Shown: in pieces, positions 62,912 to 64,000 of the stretch
Layout: every line of letters starts with the position of its first letter
Position numbering within the stretch: position 1 is the first letter of the stretch
NCBI RefSeq assembly: GCF_910596095.1
Contig: NC_056548.1
Span: 8,643,151-8,707,150 of the forward strand
Direction of reading: 5' to 3'
From: Thunnus maccoyii
Taxonomy: Eukaryota > Chordata > Actinopteri > Scombriformes > Scombridae
Length of the DNA: 64,000 bases
Made by a program: the position numbers and the translations under genes
The notes under the pieces: model-generated
Database searches by the model: none
What the model saw: only the letters and a program-made list of their open reading frames with translations
Told to the model about the DNA's origin: nothing

Positions 62912-63334
62912 TCATGTATCAGGCTCGAAGGCACTGTTAGTCCGGCCAGTCGGTCTCTTTGGGAGAGGTCTCTCTTTTGATCTGACTCTCCTCCTGCTGC
63001 CGGCTGACCCTGAAGCATCTGGATCTGAAAATGTGGCCTGAGATGATGGTCCTGGCTTTTTCACCTTCTTTTTCCTTTTAGCTCTGTAGGAAAACCATAT
63101 TTCGAAATCAGCATTTCTTCCCTAAGCCATGATATAACTTCTTAACATGCCAATCATTACCCTAGGTTGTCTTCCTTCTCCTTAAGAAGAGCAAAAGTCA
63201 AATCCTAATGTAGTTACCAAAGCACTAGTAATGTGAGCTACTTACTTAGCATCAGTCAGCTCAGGGTCGGTGTCAGAAAGCGTTGGCTCAGAAAGAAACC
63301 TAAGTTCCCCAGAAGAAGTAATTGCAGCAGAGAC
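62912..63334 (-). CDS. 3' end of an unrecognised gene: last two coding exons
   Basis: Exons 63334-63246 (89 nt) and 63083-62912 (172 nt, stop TGA at 62914-62912) join in frame through a GT-AG intron with phase 2. The upstream exon has a long pyrimidine tract and a CCAAG acceptor. The predicted C terminus is hydrophilic. It starts VSAAITSSGELRFLSEPTL, then an acidic SDTDPELTD, a lysine cluster AKRKKKVKKPG, a Ser/Asp stretch SQATFSDPDASGSAGS, a basic SRRRVRSKERPLPKRPTGR, and ends NSAFEPDT. Acidic-serine and basic clusters suggest CK2 sites and a nuclear-localisation-like signal, but I cannot name the family. A poly(A) signal on this strand is at 62523-62518. The gene converges on SLC18B1, and its upstream exons must lie beyond 63,335. 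Confidence 0.6.
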
Positions 63335-64000
63335 CTTGGAAAGGTGAGGAAGGAGAGAAAAATAAATAGCAACGAGAAGGACAGGAAAAGATACCACACC
63401 ATACAGATAGCCCATAAACGTCATGTATTATTTTTCTGTTTCATTTAAGTGATACTCCTCCCAAAACTTTTAAGAATCACTCCCCCACTGCAGGCTACAA
63501 TAGTGGCTCATGATTTGTCATAGTTTCACCAAAATATGGCAAAGTTGACAATTTCCAGCAGCGCACAAAAGCTGTACTTGTCACAATAATGGCTTATTCT
63601 TTAATTCTACAACATTTTGACCTCAGGTAACTGTAGGAAGTTCATTTTTTGGTCAAAGCATTGTCAATTTCCATGTAGAATAAAAAAGAATAGGGAAAAC
63701 AGCAGCGTGTCTGTATTTTTTTGTCTTTTATTGCTCTGTCAAACCTTTTAAAGCCACCTTCCAGGCCTGCAGAGGATGTGGATTTTGGCTGAAGTATCAC
63801 TTTAACAAACAGAAACAGAAGCACCAGAGACAAGACAAAGAACACATGCGTCTGGAGTGAAATCATGTAAACCCCTGTTTGAACCACACCAATGTAAAGA
63901 GCCCTTTGCCTTTTAGCCCACAGTCGTCATTTATTGATGAAAAAAAATATCAGATTCAAGACAGATGGCTTTGAATCTTTCTGTCTTCTCACCCTGGTTG
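63335..64000. other. Right end of window, presumed intron of the unrecognised gene
   Basis: No exon is clear. CTCAC at 63988-63992 could be a minus-strand donor of an exon that begins in the last 8 bases and continues outside the window. Confidence 0.35.

Noticed and set aside
63242..63424. 60-aa minus-strand frame starting MTFMGYLYGVVSFPVLLVAIYF as a small membrane protein
   Set aside because: The hydrophobic start falls upstream of a strong splice acceptor (63335), so it is probably intron read-through; only 63246-63334 is kept as exon.
1..64000. tRNA, rRNA, snRNA, CRISPR or prokaryotic-type operons
   Set aside because: Looked for cloverleaf-like, conserved rRNA and regular spacer patterns by eye; none seen. 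Small structured RNAs could still be missed without a covariance-model search.

Overview
This is vertebrate nuclear DNA from a ray-finned fish, probably a percomorph teleost. The genes have many small GT-AG exons, introns are mostly 80 bp to a few kb, AT content is high, and the introns carry several MITE-like repeat types that I associate with percomorph genomes. The organism call rests on gene content and repeat types and is an inference. No rRNA, tRNA, CRISPR array, operon or other prokaryotic feature was seen.

Four known genes and one unrecognised gene can be assembled by splicing. (1) Positions 26-31.8 kb, minus strand: the 5' part of SYNE1 (nesprin-1), 39 candidate coding exons giving about 1,773 residues. 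These cover both calponin-homology (CH) domains and the first part of the spectrin-repeat rod; the rest of this giant gene lies off the left edge. (2) 34.06-36.11 kb, plus strand: MYCT1, two exons, 185 aa. (3) 36.7-52.7 kb, plus strand: TULP4, about 1,829 aa, with WD40 repeats, a SOCS box and a split tubby domain; it has a very large glutamine/histidine-rich insert. (4) 53.1-62.05 kb, plus strand: SLC18B1, 14 exons, 449 aa, an MFS vesicular polyamine transporter. (5) 62.5-63.33 kb, minus strand: the last two coding exons of a gene I do not recognise, converging on SLC18B1.

SYNE1 and MYCT1 lie head to head, as in mammals. TULP4 and SLC18B1 are farther away on human chromosome 6 (from memory), so their position here suggests local rearrangement. 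The genes do not form one pathway: nesprin-1 links the nuclear envelope to actin, MYCT1 is a MYC-target membrane protein, TULP4 is a putative substrate receptor of a cullin ligase, and SLC18B1 loads polyamines into vesicles.

The non-coding DNA is rich in old mobile elements. The most informative is a 1.13-kb internally deleted DIRS-type tyrosine-recombinase retrotransposon (25,957-27,089). It keeps its inverted ends and an internal region complementary to both ends. Others are a TTAA-flanked MITE, five copies of a TAGGGCTGCAA-type MITE, a long-TIR element present twice, LINE fragments and microsatellites. I found no clearly new biological system. The points most worth checking are the small in-frame SYNE1 exons, the upstream TULP4 start codon, the TULP4 Q/H expansion, the DIRS derivative and the unknown 3' gene.
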